This document shows, piece after piece, positions 50,143-58,629 of a DNA stretch of 64,000 nucleotides. A program made the position numbers and the translations under genes. Under the pieces are notes generated by a model that was not told the DNA's origin, did not search any database, and worked only from the letters and a program-made list of their open reading frames with translations. Source of the stretch: Pedobacter polaris (lineage in GTDB: Bacteria; Bacteroidota; Bacteroidia; Sphingobacteriales; Sphingobacteriaceae); the NCBI RefSeq assembly GCF_005116505.1, contig NZ_SWBR01000002.1:682314-746313 (forward strand), read 5' to 3'. The stretch's first letter is position 1. Each line of letters opens with the position of its first letter.

Positions 50143-51063
50143 TCACTCTACACCTTTCACCGTCATTGGTAAAGTATAAATAGATTTTCCTGAGGTAATA
50201 AATAAGATATTTCTTTTTTTACCCCCAAAGCAAACATTAGATGTTCTAGCTAAAGGGACGTTGATATGTGCAATTTGTTTTCCTGCTTTATCAAAAATAG
50301 TCACCCCATTTCCAGTTAAATATATGTTACCATGTTCATCTAGTGTCATTCCATCAGAACCTTGATTAATCAGCATTACTCTGTTCATTAATGAGCCATC
50401 AGGTTTAATATCATACTGATAAGTTTTACCACCTTTTGCATCTGCTACATATAATATTTTTCCATTTGGTGTACCTACAATTCCATTAGGTCTTTGCAAA
50501 CTGTCTTCTACCACAATTATACCGCCCATGCCTTCCTCACGTTTAGTAGCTTTTAGAAAGTAAACTTTTTCTCCCACTATAGCTGGGGCTTTCCTTGTCC
50601 AATAATCACGTTGATAATAAGGATCTGTAAAGTAAATTTCACCTTTGCGATTAATCCATAAATCATTTGGCCCATTTAAATTACTATGCTTTGGATTTTG
50701 ATACACAAGAGTTGGGTTTGCATTTTTATCGAACGATAATATTTTGAAATTCTCATCAGCACAAGCAATTAAATTGCCTTTTTTATCGAAATAAGTTCCA
50801 TTGGCTCTTCCAGCCTTAGCAGTAAACAAACTTAATTTACCTGCTGTACTATATTTCCAAATGGTATTATTGGGTTGATCCGTAAAAAACACATTACCTT
50901 TTTTATCAACTGATGCGCCTTCTGTAAATTTAAACTGAGAAGAGATAAGCTTTAAGCTATCTTGGATGAAAAGAGGTTCGTTTTCTCCTAATTGAGCTCT
51001 AACACAACTTGAGGATAAAATTAAAATAAATAGTAGCTGTAATTGAATTTTAAGTTTCATCAA
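50143..51063 (-). CDS. SMP-30/gluconolactonase-like propeller protein, secreted
   Basis: This 306-residue protein has a signal peptide (MMKLKIQLQLLFILILSSSCVRA; a lipoprotein cleavage at Cys20 is possible) and a six-bladed propeller of the SMP-30 type: FTEGASVDKKGNVFFTD with the metal Glu near 54, NGPNDLWINRKG near 143-154 and the GSDGMTLDEHGNIYLTG Asp near 240. Members hydrolyse lactones such as gluconolactone. It is third in a minus-strand set after the CmoA homologue and the membrane methyltransferase. The substrate is unknown. Confidence 0.85.
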   Translation of the reverse strand: MMKLKIQLQLLFILILSSSCVRAQLGENEPLFIQDSLKLISSQFKFTEGASVDKKGNVFFTDQPNNTIWKYSTAGKLSLFTAKAGRANGTYFDKKGNLIACADENFKILSFDKNANPTLVYQNPKHSNLNGPNDLWINRKGEIYFTDPYYQRDYWTRKAPAIVGEKVYFLKATKREEGMGGIIVVEDSLQRPNGIVGTPNGKILYVADAKGGKTYQYDIKPDGSLMNRVMLINQGSDGMTLDEHGNIYLTGNGVTIFDKAGKQIAHINVPLARTSNVCFGGKKRNILFITSGKSIYTLPMTVKGVE

Positions 51064-51107
51064 TAATTTAATGTTTATTAATTAATGTGCAGTTATGTTT
51101 ACTTTTT

Positions 51108-51830
51108 TTAAGCCTTCCACTTACCACTTTTTTTCAAATATCTAATGATAACGTAATAAGCAGCTAAGATAACAAGTGCCGTAATGCCAATCTTATCTCT
51201 TAAAACTGTATCTCCTCCTGTTAGTTGAGGATAATAATAAAGTAAAATCACTACAATACCTAACATCCAAACCGTTTGTGTATTGTATTCTTTAATGAGC
51301 CAACGTTTACCATTAAAAGCCATGCTTCCAATTGTTTTATGAATACCACCAAAGTTAATCCACCACCTATTTACTCTTGCACAATAAGCGTCAAACTGTT
51401 CACCAAATTTATTTCTTAGAAAATTCTCTTCGGCCAATACAATTGCTTGGTAAATGAATAAAAATAGCGGAATGAATATGCACATAAAAACTACAGAGTT
51501 CATTAAAATGCCAACTCCTACTAACATTAAAATATTGCCTACATATAATGGATTACGGCCATGGTTAAAGAAACCTTCGGTTACCAAATCATCTGCATGA
51601 ACTTTTTTATTTAAACCACCACGAACTATATAAGCAAGAGATATTGCTACTCCACGTATAAGTTGCCCAAAAATGGTTACAAATAATCCAATAATTAGGG
51701 GGTATAAATAATAGTTTTCCCCAAATGTGCTTTCTCTAAATAGTTGTGGCGATGGGATGAATAAAGCGAGGTACAAAAAAATAAATAAGAAATTTCTGTA
51801 CTTGAAAAAGAAGTTACCAATTGCGATCAT
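51108..51830 (-). CDS. ICMT/PEMT-like integral membrane methyltransferase
   Basis: This 240-residue protein has about six membrane spans and the isoprenylcysteine carboxyl methyltransferase pattern: EGFFNHGRNPLYVGNILML near 85-105 and the distal EENFLRNKFGEQFDAYC near 133-149, which form the SAM pocket in this group. Substrates of bacterial members are mostly unknown; lipids or small amines are candidates. It starts one base after the CmoA homologue, so it is co-transcribed with it. Confidence 0.83.
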   Translation of the reverse strand: MIAIGNFFFKYRNFLFIFLYLALFIPSPQLFRESTFGENYYLYPLIIGLFVTIFGQLIRGVAISLAYIVRGGLNKKVHADDLVTEGFFNHGRNPLYVGNILMLVGVGILMNSVVFMCIFIPLFLFIYQAIVLAEENFLRNKFGEQFDAYCARVNRWWINFGGIHKTIGSMAFNGKRWLIKEYNTQTVWMLGIVVILLYYYPQLTGGDTVLRDKIGITALVILAAYYVIIRYLKKSGKWKA

Positions 51831-51831
51831 A

Positions 51832-52572
51832 TTAGTTTTTTACAGCGATAAAACCTGAAAAATTATACCATTTAAAGAATGTTTCTACTAAAGGGAAACC
51901 TACTTCTCTTAACATCTTAAAGTTCTCACTCAATTTATAAGGAATGAGTACATTTTCTAATGCTTCTCGCTTCTGTGAAATCTCCATTTCACTATATTGA
52001 TTGCGACGTTTATAATCATAATAATATTTAATGAAATTTCTGTTGAACATGCTATCCTCAGCCAAGATCTTTTCAGAAATAATCAATACCCCTCCTGGTA
52101 CTAATCCATCATATATTTTTTTTAGTAGTCTTTCTCTGTAAATTGGTCTTAAAAATTGTAAGGTTAAACATAAAATAACAACAGATGCATTTTCAATTTT
52201 TACATCTTCATGTAAATCACCTATAATTAATTCATAAGGTCTTTTAAAATTGGCCTCCTTTAACTTAACATCACATTTTTTAAGCATTTCTGCTGAATCA
52301 TCAAGACCTATAAACTTGATATTTTCGTTAACCAAGGGATTTAAGCCTATCATGGTTGTACCAGTACTACAACCTAAATCTATCACATTAGTGTTGGGCA
52401 AAGCATGTTCTGCTGCCAACTCAATAATCATTCTTTGTATTTCATTATAAAAAGGAACAGAACGTTCCACCATATCATCGAAAGCATTGGCAACAGTAGC
52501 GCCAAATTTAAAATCTGAAGGTTTCTTAATTTCTTCTTTAAAAACGTTATCTAGGTTGTCTTTTTTAGTCAT
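51832..52572 (-). CDS. cmoA: CmoA homologue (carboxy-S-adenosylmethionine synthase-like)
   Basis: This 246-residue methyltransferase-fold protein aligns along its length with E. coli CmoA: VERSVPFYNEI, DLGCSTGTTMI in the SAM site, ENASVVILCLTLQFL, and KIYDGLVPGGVLIISEK. The segment YSEMEISQKREALENVL near 190-205 keeps the Lys-Arg that holds the carboxylate of carboxy-SAM in CmoA. CmoA makes carboxy-SAM from SAM and prephenate for CmoB to modify tRNA wobble uridine. No cmoB is seen in this window; an ICMT-like membrane methyltransferase follows after one base. The name is by similarity; use of the product here may differ. Confidence 0.82.
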   Translation of the reverse strand: MTKKDNLDNVFKEEIKKPSDFKFGATVANAFDDMVERSVPFYNEIQRMIIELAAEHALPNTNVIDLGCSTGTTMIGLNPLVNENIKFIGLDDSAEMLKKCDVKLKEANFKRPYELIIGDLHEDVKIENASVVILCLTLQFLRPIYRERLLKKIYDGLVPGGVLIISEKILAEDSMFNRNFIKYYYDYKRRNQYSEMEISQKREALENVLIPYKLSENFKMLREVGFPLVETFFKWYNFSGFIAVKN

Positions 52573-52806
52573 GTAGTTTAAAATTTATAACTCGTTTTTG
52601 GGTCACATATCTGACTAAACAAATTTTAAATAGTTTAGTTAGAAAGAATATATAAATAAGATAAAAACTTAATAAAAAAGCAGATTAAATTATAGGTTCT
52701 AAGTTTTGATAACATATAATTTAATAGAAATTTGAATTTCTAAAACACTAATCTTTTCAAAACAATTCTAATTATGATTGGTTACTTATGAGTAAATCAT
52801 CTACCT

Positions 52807-53202
52807 ATGAATTATCAAAAAATATTAAAATCTTCTTTGTTAGAGAAAAAAGATTCAACAATGTCAACAGTTGCTATAATTGGAGGAGTTGCTGTTGGAC
52901 TTGCAATTGGTGCATTGTTTGCCACCAAAAATGGACGTGAAACTAAATCAAGGTTAATTAATTTCTTGGATAAGCTTACAGGTAGGTCATCAAGGCTACT
53001 GGGTATGAATCAATTAGGTAATATAGTTGAGAATGTTCGTGGACACATTAAGCAAAATACTGAAAGCTTGTTAGGTCCAGAAAATCATCGTCAACAAGCT
53101 TCAGAAATTCATGTTGAAAGTGCTGGAACTACAGCCTGGAAGAATCAACAAGAAAAACCTGTTTTTCCTAATGATACTAATCCGAATGTGATTTATAATT
53201 AG
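52807..53202 (+). CDS. YtxH-like protein
   Basis: This 131-residue protein has one membrane-spanning stretch (STVAIIGGVAVGLAIGALFATKNG, split by position, about 19-42) followed by the GRETKSRL step that is typical of YtxH proteins, then a helical and a disordered tail. YtxH proteins are linked to general stress; function unknown. An internal ATG at 52861 (MSTVAII) is a possible start that would leave the membrane segment at the N-terminus. It converges on the next gene with a 4-base overlap of ends. Confidence 0.75.
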   Translation: MNYQKILKSSLLEKKDSTMSTVAIIGGVAVGLAIGALFATKNGRETKSRLINFLDKLTGRSSRLLGMNQLGNIVENVRGHIKQNTESLLGPENHRQQASEIHVESAGTTAWKNQQEKPVFPNDTNPNVIYN

Positions 53203-53510
53203 TTGTTCCCTTTAAAAATATTTACAGTAGTAGTTTTCCAAGCGATATAGCCCTTTAAAGCGCAAGCTTGAGCTACTTCCTTCTCAACATAATCTGGTAC
53301 ATCATTGGCAATTCGCCAGCGCACTGTGTATTTTAAATTGTAGCTAAGGTAAACCACAACATCTGCATCCATAGGCGGCAGTAAGTTTAAGGATTTTAAA
53401 TTTACATCTTGTAGCTCTGCTGCCAAGCGAATTAACCTTTCTTTCAAAACCTTAGCTAAGGGAGCGTGTGGATTGAACTCATCAAATATGGCGACGACAG
53501 TAACGATCAT
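53199..53510 (-). CDS. Hypothetical 103-residue protein
   Basis: The protein MIVTVVAIFDEFNP has a mixed alpha/beta pattern with LKERLIRLAAELQ and a later DADVVVYLSYNLKYTVRWRI, split by position, and no signal or membrane span if started here. The open frame extends to 53579, but those 23 residues are a run of hydrophobic residues that would be an odd leader; ATG 53510 is preferred. No family recognised. Confidence 0.6.
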   Translation of the reverse strand: MIVTVVAIFDEFNPHAPLAKVLKERLIRLAAELQDVNLKSLNLLPPMDADVVVYLSYNLKYTVRWRIANDVPDYVEKEVAQACALKGYIAWKTTTVNIFKGNN

Positions 53511-53663
53511 GAATAAAATTGCTATTATTTTTAGTAAAAGTAAGCAATTAATAGAACTTAAGTGCACGAAAACCATCATTTTTTTATCAAAAACCGTATT
53601 CCCCTAGCTTTTAGCGTGTTATTTTATAGTCTAGTAGTTCTACATTTGATCAATCTAGCAAGC

Positions 53664-53700
53664 TGTAACAAAAAGCCCCAATGAAAATCGGGAGCTTCTT
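53664..53700 (-). terminator. Terminator of the CheY-like gene
   Basis: On the minus strand AAGCTCCC and GGGGCTT form an imperfect stem followed by TTTTTG. It lies just after the stop codon at 53706. Confidence 0.55.
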
Positions 53701-53705
53701 ATGAA

Positions 53706-54095
53706 TTAAGCTAATAAAAGCATATGTATAAAGTCTTGGAACTTTTTAATATTGAGGGGTTTTTTAAGGAGATAATCTATCCCGATGTCTTTTTTTAATT
53801 CATCTTCCGCAATATCTGTAGTAGAGATTACAATGATGGGGGTATCCGCAGACATTGCTTTGATTCTTTTAGAGGCTTCAAAACCATCCATTTCTGGCAT
53901 GTAAAGGTCCATAATTACCAAATCTGCCTTTTCTTTTTTAAATTTTTCTATTGCATCTAAACCATTTACAGCTATAACCAATTGAAACTGGTACGGTGCG
54001 AGTATTTTTTGGATTACCAAAATACTCATAGGTTCATCTTCTACAATTAGAATCTTCTTCTTTATTTCTTCTATTTTTTTAAAGTTGAATTTCAC
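53706..54095 (-). CDS. Single-domain response regulator (CheY-like)
   Basis: This 129-residue protein is a lone receiver domain: acidic pocket VEDE near 18-21, phosphoryl Asp63 in VIMDLYMP, Thr in ISTTD near 95 and Lys in LLKKPLN near 113. There is no output domain. The N-terminal 13 residues are Lys-rich. No kinase lies nearby; it is read alone from the minus strand with a hairpin after it. Confidence 0.88.
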   Translation of the reverse strand: MKFNFKKIEEIKKKILIVEDEPMSILVIQKILAPYQFQLVIAVNGLDAIEKFKKEKADLVIMDLYMPEMDGFEASKRIKAMSADTPIIVISTTDIAEDELKKDIGIDYLLKKPLNIKKFQDFIHMLLLA

Positions 54096-54312
54096 AATAA
54101 GCTTGTTTTTGTGTGGCTAATGTAAATATAAAGAATGAAAACTTACTTTCAATATTTCTTTTTTAAATCAATAAAAGAATATTTTTATTATGTAGATACA
54201 TAATGATATGAACAACAAACTCATCTTATTTGTTTTTAACCAGTTAAAGCCATTTTATTATTTTTTAACGTAACCTCTTTAAGACAAATTAATTTATAAT
54301 ATCGACATAAAT

Positions 54313-54320
54313 TATCTTTG
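54313..54320 (+). promoter_or_regulatory. -7 promoter element (TATCTTTG) for the S1/P1 nuclease gene
   Basis: TATCTTTG lies 16 bases before ATG 54337 and fits TAnnTTTG. Confidence 0.5.
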
Positions 54321-54336
54321 AAGTTAAATTTGTTAC

Positions 54337-55134
54337 ATGAAAATTAAACATATTCTCTCTGTCACTATATTAAGCATTAGTCTAACTTTAATCTCTTGGG
54401 GTTACACCGGTCATCGAACAATTGGTCAGCTAGCAGAAAACCATTTAAACCCTAATGCCAAAGTAGCCATTAAAAACTTATTAGGAGATACTACTATCGC
54501 TGATGCTTGCACTTGGGCAGATGATGCTAGAAAAGACCCTCAATTTGCAGCAACTGCAAATTGGCACTTTCTAAATCTCCCATTAGGATTATCCTTTGAA
54601 GACTTTAAGAAACAAATAGATACCATTAGCCAGGGTAACGTATACAGTGCATTATTAAAAGCAGAAGGTGATTTAGCAAATAACGATACACCTAGGCAAC
54701 AGCAAATTTATGCACTAAAATTCATCATGCATTTTGTGGGCGATTTGCATCAGCCTATGCACATCAGCAGAGCTGAGGATAAAGGTGGTAATACAATTCA
54801 ACTAAACTATGAAGATAAAGGTACCAATCTGCACAGTCTGTGGGATACAAAAATGTTAGAGCACCAAGGTTTAACCTATACGCAATTGGCAAGTAAATAC
54901 GATGACATTTCTGCGGAAGATATTAAACAATGGCAAAGCGATACGCTTATTCAATGGATTTGGGAAAGCTACCAAATTAGCTCACAGCTTTATGCAGAAA
55001 TTGATCTTATGGGCAAAAGGGTGATTGATGATACATATGTACAAAAACATTTACCGACTGTAGAAAAACGAATTAAACAAGCAGGAATTAGATTGGCTGG
55101 TATTCTTAATGGGATTTACCCAGAAATTAATTAA
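54337..55134 (+). CDS. S1/P1-type nuclease, secreted
   Basis: This 265-residue protein has a signal peptide of 20 residues; cleavage would leave Trp21 (WGYTGHR) as the mature N-terminus, as needed for the first zinc ligand of the family. Further zinc ligands are in ADACTWADD (about 61-69), NWHFLNLP, FIMHFVGDLHQPMH (about 130-143) and NLHSLWDT (about 166). These enzymes cut single-stranded nucleic acid and nucleotide 3'-phosphates. It is a single gene; its 3' end overlaps a convergent gene by eight bases. Confidence 0.92.
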   Translation: MKIKHILSVTILSISLTLISWGYTGHRTIGQLAENHLNPNAKVAIKNLLGDTTIADACTWADDARKDPQFAATANWHFLNLPLGLSFEDFKKQIDTISQGNVYSALLKAEGDLANNDTPRQQQIYALKFIMHFVGDLHQPMHISRAEDKGGNTIQLNYEDKGTNLHSLWDTKMLEHQGLTYTQLASKYDDISAEDIKQWQSDTLIQWIWESYQISSQLYAEIDLMGKRVIDDTYVQKHLPTVEKRIKQAGIRLAGILNGIYPEIN

Positions 55135-55507
55135 AATATTCTCCACTAACATAATACCATCTCTCTTCCTCACAGCTAAAGGTAGAACGTTCATGATGTA
55201 TATGTAACTGTTTGTTATTTTCATAATATGCTTTAAATTCAACAGTACAACCATTAGCACTACATATCTCTAGCTTGAGCCAAATATTATTGGTTGCCCA
55301 GTCTCTTATCGCACCTTTTTGATGTAAGTGTCGTGTTGATGGGTGTGTAGTATCGATTAAGTAAGCTATCAAATGTAAAGCGTAAGCACTATACCTCGAG
55401 CGCATTAAAGCTTCCGCAGTTGAGGGAACAGTTTCATTTTGATGATATATTTTGCAACAATCAGTATAATTTAAACCAGATGTGCAAGGACAGAGTATTT
55501 GTGACAT
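55127..55507 (-). CDS. YchJ family / SEC-C motif protein
   Basis: This 126-residue protein opens with a zinc-binding SEC-C type motif (CPCTSGLNYTDCCKIYH, Cys near 5, 7, 16, 17) and has the YchJ core ALMRSRYSAYALHLIAYLIDTTHPS, split by position. The family occurs widely with unknown function; a nucleic-acid or metal role is likely. It lies two bases after the lipoprotein gene on the same strand. Confidence 0.87.
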   Translation of the reverse strand: MSQILCPCTSGLNYTDCCKIYHQNETVPSTAEALMRSRYSAYALHLIAYLIDTTHPSTRHLHQKGAIRDWATNNIWLKLEICSANGCTVEFKAYYENNKQLHIHHERSTFSCEEERWYYVSGEYFN

Positions 55508-55509
55508 TG

Positions 55510-55962
55510 TTATTTACAAATTGTTTTTTCAAATATAAATCTGCCCCTATCATAATCAATAGGCACTTTTTCATCATGAAACCCTGAACCCCATACCAAA
55601 ATCGTTTCGCCAACACCCATCACAAGTTTTTCTTCTTTTTTAAGGAATGCAACAGGATTTCTATACCACTTATCTATTTTATTTAACTTAAAATCAAAAT
55701 GTCCCTTAAGTGTATCTCCATTTATGGTTCCTTTCACTTGCCCATCAAATTTTTTAATACCACCATAGCTCATGGTAAGCAACCCATTCATTTTCCTATT
55801 AGAAGTATCAATGCTAAGCCAAGCGGTATCCCCTTTATCAATAGCTATATAACAAATCAATTTAAATTTATCTAAAGCCTCTTCTTCCTTCTTGAAGAAG
55901 TTACAGCCTGTAGCCAAGAAGATTATGCCAGTTAATGGCAAGATGATTTTACTCAATTTCAT
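55510..55962 (-). CDS. Lipoprotein, function unknown
   Basis: This 150-residue protein has a lipoprotein signal (ITGIIFLATGC, Cys20, then NFFKKEEE) and a mature part with alternating strands such as LLTMSYGGIKKFDGQVKG and LVMGVGETILVWG, as in small lipocalin-like lipoproteins. No named family. It is first of a two-gene set with the YchJ gene. Confidence 0.7.
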   Translation of the reverse strand: MKLSKIILPLTGIIFLATGCNFFKKEEEALDKFKLICYIAIDKGDTAWLSIDTSNRKMNGLLTMSYGGIKKFDGQVKGTINGDTLKGHFDFKLNKIDKWYRNPVAFLKKEEKLVMGVGETILVWGSGFHDEKVPIDYDRGRFIFEKTICK

Positions 55963-56304
55963 GGTATTAAAATAAGATTTCTAAATTAAGTTTTAAAATT
56001 TAATGCTGAGCCATTCAACTAATAGCAATGCAATTAATTTAACAATCCGATTTACTCCATATTCCTCCCATTATTTGTAACAGAAATGATGCATTTACTA
56101 TACACAATATATCATTTTCTATACTAGAATTTGACTTCGTATTTAACAAAGAAAACTCAGTAAATAATTATATAACAAACTGTAAAACAAAACTTTATAT
56201 ATTAATTATAAAATTTATTATCGATATTATTATTTATTTTGAGTTAAATAATCTGCCCTATCGGCATGGTGTTTGTTTAAATATTAACACAAAAACCATA
56301 TATC
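55963..56304. other. 342-base AT-rich gap between divergent lipoprotein genes
   Basis: The gap holds no open frame above about 30 codons that looks coded, and no repeat of the families seen elsewhere. It must contain promoters for the genes on both sides, but I see no exact TAnnTTTG in either direction. The right end (56255-56285) has the less AT-rich CTGCCCTATCGGCATGGTG, possibly a regulatory site. Confidence 0.5.
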
Positions 56305-56976
56305 ATGAAAACGAAAACTAACCGATTATTTACTGGCATCGCCTTGCTAGGCGCCCTGGTAATCTCTATCTCTTCTTGTAAAAAAGATGATGATGAAACC
56401 TTAAGTGCAACTGTAACACTTGTAAATTCAGCAGATGGTTCTGCAGCTCAAGATGCTTATTTTAATGATTCAAAATCAAGTGCCTCGGCAATTGCTTATG
56501 GAAATGCAGCTACTAATGTGAGTACTACAACCTCAACTAAAACTGTTGCCTTTAAAAATGCTGGCACGAACACTACTACTGCATCAGCAAATGTTAACTT
56601 TTCTGCCAATAGCTCTACCTCTTTATATCTGGTTAAACAAGCCAATGGAAATTATACTATTAATAGTTATGCAAATGACAATGCAACAGTTAGCGGTAAA
56701 GCCAAAGTTAGATTTGTTAATGTTGCTCCTCTTTTAGCGGGAACAGTAAATGTAACAACTTCAACAGGTGTGGCTTTAGCTAACGCTTTAGCTTTTAGTG
56801 CAGCCTCTGCTTATCAAACTGTTGATGCAAATACTGCTTTAAATGTAAATATGACTGGTTCATTAGAAATTACAACCATTGCAGGAAGTGAATTGCAAGC
56901 TGGTAAAATTTATACCATTTGGTTTGACAGTACAACTACAACGAAAGCTAAATATCACGTAGTAGTAGAAAAATAG
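56305..56976 (+). CDS. DUF4397-like lipoprotein, Ala/Thr/Asn-rich
   Basis: This 223-residue protein has a lipoprotein signal (ALLGALVISISSC, Cys25, then KKDDDE) and a low-complexity mature start rich in Ala, Thr, Ser and Asn. Residues 130-215 contain KVRFVNVAPLLAGTVNV and GKIYTIWFDST, which fit the DUF4397 domain found in surface proteins of this phylum. It is a single gene with a clear terminator. Confidence 0.8.
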   Translation: MKTKTNRLFTGIALLGALVISISSCKKDDDETLSATVTLVNSADGSAAQDAYFNDSKSSASAIAYGNAATNVSTTTSTKTVAFKNAGTNTTTASANVNFSANSSTSLYLVKQANGNYTINSYANDNATVSGKAKVRFVNVAPLLAGTVNVTTSTGVALANALAFSAASAYQTVDANTALNVNMTGSLEITTIAGSELQAGKIYTIWFDSTTTTKAKYHVVVEK

Positions 56977-56995
56977 TTATAATTTCAACTTATTT

Positions 56996-57032
56996 AAAAG
57001 GCTATTAACTTTATTGTTAATAGCCTTTTTTT
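56996..57032 (+). terminator. Terminator of the DUF4397-like gene
   Basis: AAAAGGCTATTAAC pairs with GTTAATAGCCTTTT and a T-run follows, 20 bases after the stop codon. Confidence 0.85.
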
Positions 57033-57054
57033 ATCCTCACTAAAATCATTTTAT

Positions 57055-57159
57055 TTATCTGGGCTTGTCATTCCTATCTTTTTTAAATATGCTATAAAAA
57101 ACAAGTAGTCCGCCTGAGCAAGAAATTAGCCCAAGTATCAGTGCTGTTGTATCATTCAT
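57055..57159 (-). CDS. Possible 34-residue single-span membrane protein
   Basis: A minus-strand frame from ATG 57159 to TAA encodes MNDTTALILGLISCSGGLLVFYSIFKKDRNDKPR. It has one hydrophobic helix (about 6-24) followed by a positively charged tail, the layout of small bitopic membrane proteins. It lies after the MFS gene terminator and ends before the DUF4397 terminator, so it would need its own promoter. Too short for certainty. Confidence 0.4.
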   Translation of the reverse strand: MNDTTALILGLISCSGGLLVFYSIFKKDRNDKPR

Positions 57160-57172
57160 AATGTTTTAACAT

Positions 57173-57201
57173 AAAAAAAGGCAGTCAAAGCATTGACTAC
57201 C
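57173..57201 (-). terminator. Terminator of the Bcr-type exporter gene
   Basis: On the minus strand GGTAGTCAA and TTGACTGCC form a nine-base stem with one G-T pair, followed by TTTTTTT. It lies about 64 bases after the stop codon. Confidence 0.8.
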
Positions 57202-57264
57202 CTTTTGTTTAGATTGTATTTTAACAACATCCGAAATACCAGATTGTTTGAAAAATCTAAGCCA

Positions 57265-58467
57265 TTACTGCAGGTTCCTTTTATTCATCCTAACAATTAC
57301 AAACATTATCAATATCGACATGCCAATTAATAATGTATAACTATAGGCCAAATTAAGTTCATCTTTTGCTGGTATTAAGGCAATTACACCATAGGTTAAA
57401 AAAGAAACAATCACATAATTGATCCCACCTGTTAATCCACTTGCAATTCCTGCATTTTTTGGAAATCGAGAAAGACAAAAAGTAAAAAAAGTATTAAAAG
57501 TATAACCTGAACAAGCATGAATGATAAAGGCAAAAAATACCATAGAATAGAGATTGGCAACAAAGTTTACACTCACCAACATCGCCACCACAAATAGCAA
57601 TTGCAAACCAATATTAACCGAAAGTTTAGCAATGAAAGGTTTATTAATTGTGGCCTTACCCAATAAACCACCAACCATTACAGCCCCACCTAATAACAAT
57701 GAACTGTATCCTGCTGCAATTGGTGAAAGGCCAAAATGGTGCTCAATTACAAATGGCCCAGTCATATTGTATATCATTACCATCCCGTAAGAAAGGCCAA
57801 GCATTACAATACCAAGGGTAAAACTAGCTGTACTAACCATATCTATATAAATAGAAGCAATTTTCCGAAAGCTAAATTCCATCTTTTGTTTAATGGTTTC
57901 ACCACTAAAACTCAATTCTAACACTAAAATTATCATAGCAAACACAGCTAAGAAATAAAAGTTAGACTCCCAACCAAACCAACTTTGCAAATATCCGCCT
58001 ACAAAAGGTGCTATAATTGGAGCTGTTGCCCATATAATAGAAAACATACTTAAGTAATTTTTCAACTTATCGCCAGAAAAAACATCGACAAAAAAGGTTC
58101 TTTTAGATACTACAATAGCTGCTACGGTGATCCCGTGGATAATTCGCATCAAATAAATTAAATAAATATTGGCGGTATTGGCTATAACCACACTAGCCAA
58201 AGCAAAGACAAAAAGGCTAATCAATCCAATTCTATATCTGCCAAAACTATCTAGTAAACTACCGACAAATAATTGTGCAACACCATAACTAATTAGAAAC
58301 ATACCAAGAGTTAATTGTACTTGTAAGTCGCTAACACCTAGCTCTCTAGACATGGTTGGTAAGGATGGAATATAGACATCAGTGGCAAAACCTGATAATG
58401 GAATGAGTGCAAAAGCAAGTATTGTAGCCTTACTTTGGTTTTCGGAACTTAGTTTTTTAATGTTCAA
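57265..58467 (-). CDS. MFS exporter, Bcr/CflA family
   Basis: This 400-residue protein has twelve predicted membrane spans and the MFS motif A in LLDSFGRYRIGLISL near 68-82. The TDVYIPSLPTMSRELGVSDLQVQLTLGMFLISYG stretch (split by position, 29-62) is typical of the Bcr/CflA drug exporters. It probably expels small molecules with proton antiport; the substrate is unknown. It is single and has a terminator. Confidence 0.9.
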   Translation of the reverse strand: MNIKKLSSENQSKATILAFALIPLSGFATDVYIPSLPTMSRELGVSDLQVQLTLGMFLISYGVAQLFVGSLLDSFGRYRIGLISLFVFALASVVIANTANIYLIYLMRIIHGITVAAIVVSKRTFFVDVFSGDKLKNYLSMFSIIWATAPIIAPFVGGYLQSWFGWESNFYFLAVFAMIILVLELSFSGETIKQKMEFSFRKIASIYIDMVSTASFTLGIVMLGLSYGMVMIYNMTGPFVIEHHFGLSPIAAGYSSLLLGGAVMVGGLLGKATINKPFIAKLSVNIGLQLLFVVAMLVSVNFVANLYSMVFFAFIIHACSGYTFNTFFTFCLSRFPKNAGIASGLTGGINYVIVSFLTYGVIALIPAKDELNLAYSYTLLIGMSILIMFVIVRMNKRNLQ

Positions 58468-58487
58468 TGGGAGCTCTATTAAAGTAG

Positions 58488-58495
58488 CAAAGATA
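58488..58495 (-). promoter_or_regulatory. -7 promoter element (TATCTTTG) for the Bcr-type gene
   Basis: TATCTTTG on the minus strand lies 21 bases before the start at 58467. Confidence 0.45.
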
Positions 58496-58629
58496 GGTTT
58501 TGGTTTTTCCTTTTATAATAACAAATCAACACCATAATGTAATAAACTTACCTTTTTTAAGATTGAAAATCATTCATTGTAATCTAGTTTCCTTCCTTCA
58601 ATGAAAATAAATATCTTGTACCCTTCTTG

